From: Verrucomicrobiota bacterium
GTDB lineage: Bacteria; Verrucomicrobiota; Verrucomicrobiia; Limisphaerales; UBA9464
Reading direction: 5' to 3'
Length of the DNA: 6,062 nt
NCBI GenBank assembly: GCA_026397675.1
Contig: JAPLUH010000522.1
Coordinates: 1-6,062, forward strand
Shown: piece by piece, positions 4,594 through 6,062 of the stretch
Layout of the letters: every line of letters begins with the position of its first letter
Numbering within the stretch: position 1 is the stretch's first letter
Notes under the pieces: model-generated
The model's database searches: none
What the model was told of the DNA's origin: nothing
What the model saw: the letters and a program-made list of their open reading frames with translations, nothing else
Made by a program: the position numbers and the translations under genes

Positions 4594-5661
4594 ATGGCAA
4601 CCATTCAAGAGTCCTCCGTGATGGAGGTGCTGCGTACGGTCAAGTACCCCGGATATAGCCGGGACATTGTCTCCTTCGGATTGGTGAAAGGGGTTCAAAT
4701 TGACGGTGGTGCAGTGGGAGTGCTTCTTGAATTGACCGCTCCGAACGCGGAGATCGGCAATCAAATCGCCGACGCAGCCAAGGCCGCATTGCGGGACCAG
4801 ATCGAGGGAATCACCGACGCCCATGTGCAGGTGCAGGTACCGACACCGACCTCGGCAGCATCGGCGACCTCGGCCAATACCGGGGTCCCTCAGCGCAATC
4901 GCATGCCGGGAGTTCGTCGGGTGGTTGCGGTGGCCTCGGGCAAGGGAGGGGTCGGTAAGTCCACGTGTTCGGTCAATTTGGCGTGCGCCTTGGCGCGTGC
5001 TGGATTGCGGGTAGGCCTTTTGGATTGTGACATCTACGGCCCGAGCATTCCGTTGATGATGGGTATCCAAGAGCGGCCCACGCTCACCGACGATGAGCGT
5101 TTGGTGCCACCGGTGCGCCACGGAGTGAAGCTCATGAGTATGGGCTTTCTCATTGATCCGGAACAGGCCGTCATCTGGCGTGGGCCGATGATTCAGAAAA
5201 CCATCCATCAGTTTATCAATCAGGTGGCCTGGGGTGATTTGGACTACTTGTTGGTGGATCTGCCGCCAGGCACGGGCGATGCCCAGTTATCGTTGTGCCA
5301 GTCGGTGCCGCTGGATGGCGGTGTCATCATAACTACCCCGCAAGAAGCCTCTTTGGGAGTGGTCCGCAAGGGAATGTCGCTCTTTGAGAAGGTTCAGGTC
5401 CCGATCCTGGGTATCGTGGAGAACATGAGTGGTTTCCGTCTCGCCGATGGGACACGCGTGGACATCTTCGGGCATGGCGGCGGCCGTCTTGAGGCCGAGC
5501 GCAAGGGAGTGACGTTCTTGGGGGAAATCCCATTGGTTGTCGCGATCCGCGAGGGCGGAGATCGTGGCGAACCAGTGGTCGTGGCCGACCCGATGGGTGA
5601 GGCGGCCCGGGCGTTCTCAGCGGTGGCTGCCGGGTTGCAGCAATGCTTTCCGGGCGGCTGA
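4594..5661 (+). CDS. mrp: Mrp/ApbC-family P-loop ATPase, iron-sulfur cluster carrier (CxxC-less)
   Basis: Product of 355 residues with two domains. Residues 1-82 are a MIP18/DUF59-type domain (VMEVLRTVKYPGYSRDIVSFG, split by family blocks up to VKGVQI), followed by a Ser/Ala/Thr-rich linker (about 83-105). The rest is a MinD/ParA-like ATPase with deviant Walker A GKGGVGKST (116-124), DCDIYGPS (144-151), WRGPM (195-199) and DLPPGTGD (222-229). Mrp/ApbC proteins bind Fe-S clusters and hand them to apo-proteins in an ATP-dependent way in the cytoplasm. In the best-studied members a CxxC follows ENMS; here the segment ENMSGFRLADGTRVDIFG (276-293) has no cysteine, a variant I also recall from alphaproteobacterial Mrp. 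ATG 4594 is chosen because the longer reading from GTG 4519 would begin inside the terminator stem. A weak promoter could use TTTACA (4552-4557) and TATTCG (4574-4579). It lies between the peroxidase terminator and an MlaE-type permease. Confidence 0.92.
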   Translation: MATIQESSVMEVLRTVKYPGYSRDIVSFGLVKGVQIDGGAVGVLLELTAPNAEIGNQIADAAKAALRDQIEGITDAHVQVQVPTPTSAASATSANTGVPQRNRMPGVRRVVAVASGKGGVGKSTCSVNLACALARAGLRVGLLDCDIYGPSIPLMMGIQERPTLTDDERLVPPVRHGVKLMSMGFLIDPEQAVIWRGPMIQKTIHQFINQVAWGDLDYLLVDLPPGTGDAQLSLCQSVPLDGGVIITTPQEASLGVVRKGMSLFEKVQVPILGIVENMSGFRLADGTRVDIFGHGGGRLEAERKGVTFLGEIPLVVAIREGGDRGEPVVVADPMGEAARAFSAVAAGLQQCFPGG

Positions 5662-5688
5662 ACTTGAGGCGATCTCAGGATAAAAACC

Positions 5689-6062
5689 TTGGGCATTGCC
5701 GACGAGGCTTGCCGCAGCGATCCTACCACCGTGTTTCGTGAACTGGGCAAGATGCTGGTGCTTTTTGGGGCGACCCTGAGGGCATTGCCGAGGATTTTTC
5801 GCTATCGGCGTAATTTGGCCGAGCAGTTGTTCGAGATTGGCAACGCCAGTCTCTTCATGGCGTGCGTGCTCTCGCTCTTCATTGGCGGCGTGTTGTCGTT
5901 GCAGGCGGGGCCATTGCTGGCTCAGCGAGGTCTCGGTTCCATGCTGGGCGGCTTGGTCGGTGCCTCGCTCGCTAAAGAACTGGGGCCGGTGATGATGTCG
6001 ATCCTCATCGCGGGTCGCATCGGTTCGGCGATGGCGGCCGAGCTGGGGTCCATGAGGGTTTA
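5689..6062 (+). CDS. MlaE-family ABC transporter permease, N-terminal part (3' end outside window)
   Basis: An open frame without a stop runs from 5668 to the right edge. It reads as the N-terminal half of an MlaE/YrbE permease, the inner-membrane subunit of ABC systems that move phospholipids or other lipids between membranes. An amphipathic start (FRELGKMLVLFGATLRALPR) is followed by a first hydrophobic segment (SLFMACVLSLFIGGVLSLQ) and the family's conserved core: GASLAKELGPVMMSILIAGR, then IGSAMAAELGSMRV at the edge, matching the usual R(I/V)G(S/A)A.AAELG(T/S)M signature. The start is uncertain. TTG 5689 has AGGA 8 bases upstream (5677-5680), the only good Shine-Dalgarno in the window, whereas GTG 5731 would remove 14 residues and also suits the family. 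It begins 27 bases after mrp (69 with the later start) with no terminator between, so it may share the mrp transcript. The ATPase and substrate-binding partners would lie outside the window. Confidence 0.88.
   Translation, partial: MGIADEACRSDPTTVFRELGKMLVLFGATLRALPRIFRYRRNLAEQLFEIGNASLFMACVLSLFIGGVLSLQAGPLLAQRGLGSMLGGLVGASLAKELGPVMMSILIAGRIGSAMAAELGSMRV

Noticed and set aside
4588..5208. 206-codon minus-strand open frame
   Set aside because: Antisense shadow of mrp; His/Arg-rich composition with no recognisable domain.

Overview
The window carries parts or all of eight protein-coding genes. They read as a bacterial chromosome segment built around iron-sulfur (Fe-S) cluster biogenesis and redox metabolism. 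GC content looks moderately high. Most starts lack a Shine-Dalgarno sequence. The protein sequences (a NuoA of this type, an Rrf2-IscU-desulfurase cluster, an Mrp and an MlaE permease) remind me most of Verrucomicrobiota, perhaps the Pedosphaera/Limisphaera side. This is a recognition-level guess that I could not test by search.

Layout. Minus strand: the first 81 codons of glutamate synthase large subunit (gltB, 1-245, running off the left edge), then upstream of it a complete nuoA (415-798). A divergent intergenic region of about 200 bp (799-995) holds a two-copy GCCTGTCCCTTTT repeat, a possible promoter and an inverted repeat next to the following gene. Plus strand: an Rrf2/IscR-like regulator (996-1520), iscU (1531-1959), a strong intrinsic terminator, an IscS-like protein (2128-3393), a periplasmic di-heme cytochrome c peroxidase (3490-4494), a second strong terminator, an Mrp/ApbC-type P-loop ATPase (4594-5661), and the start of an MlaE-type ABC transporter permease running off the right edge.

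How it fits together. The regulator probably senses Fe-S status through a cysteine cluster and may control its own gene and iscU. IscU is a canonical scaffold. Mrp is a likely cluster carrier. GltB (an Fe-S enzyme) and NuoA (a complex I subunit) belong to client systems.

The most notable point is the IscS-like protein. It keeps the IscS fold, the sulfur-accepting cysteine and the IscS-type C-terminal region. It has lost the PLP-binding lysine (Arg at 203), the Gln that stacks on PLP (Ala at 180), an active-site Asn (His at 152) and the substrate-carboxylate Arg (Ile at 354). This concerted pattern resembles what I recall of the lysine-less IscS of Archaeoglobus fulgidus. It suggests an IscS that does not desulfurate cysteine by the normal route but still pairs with IscU. 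The Mrp also lacks the usual CxxC, and the regulator has a fourth cysteine where E. coli IscR has histidine.
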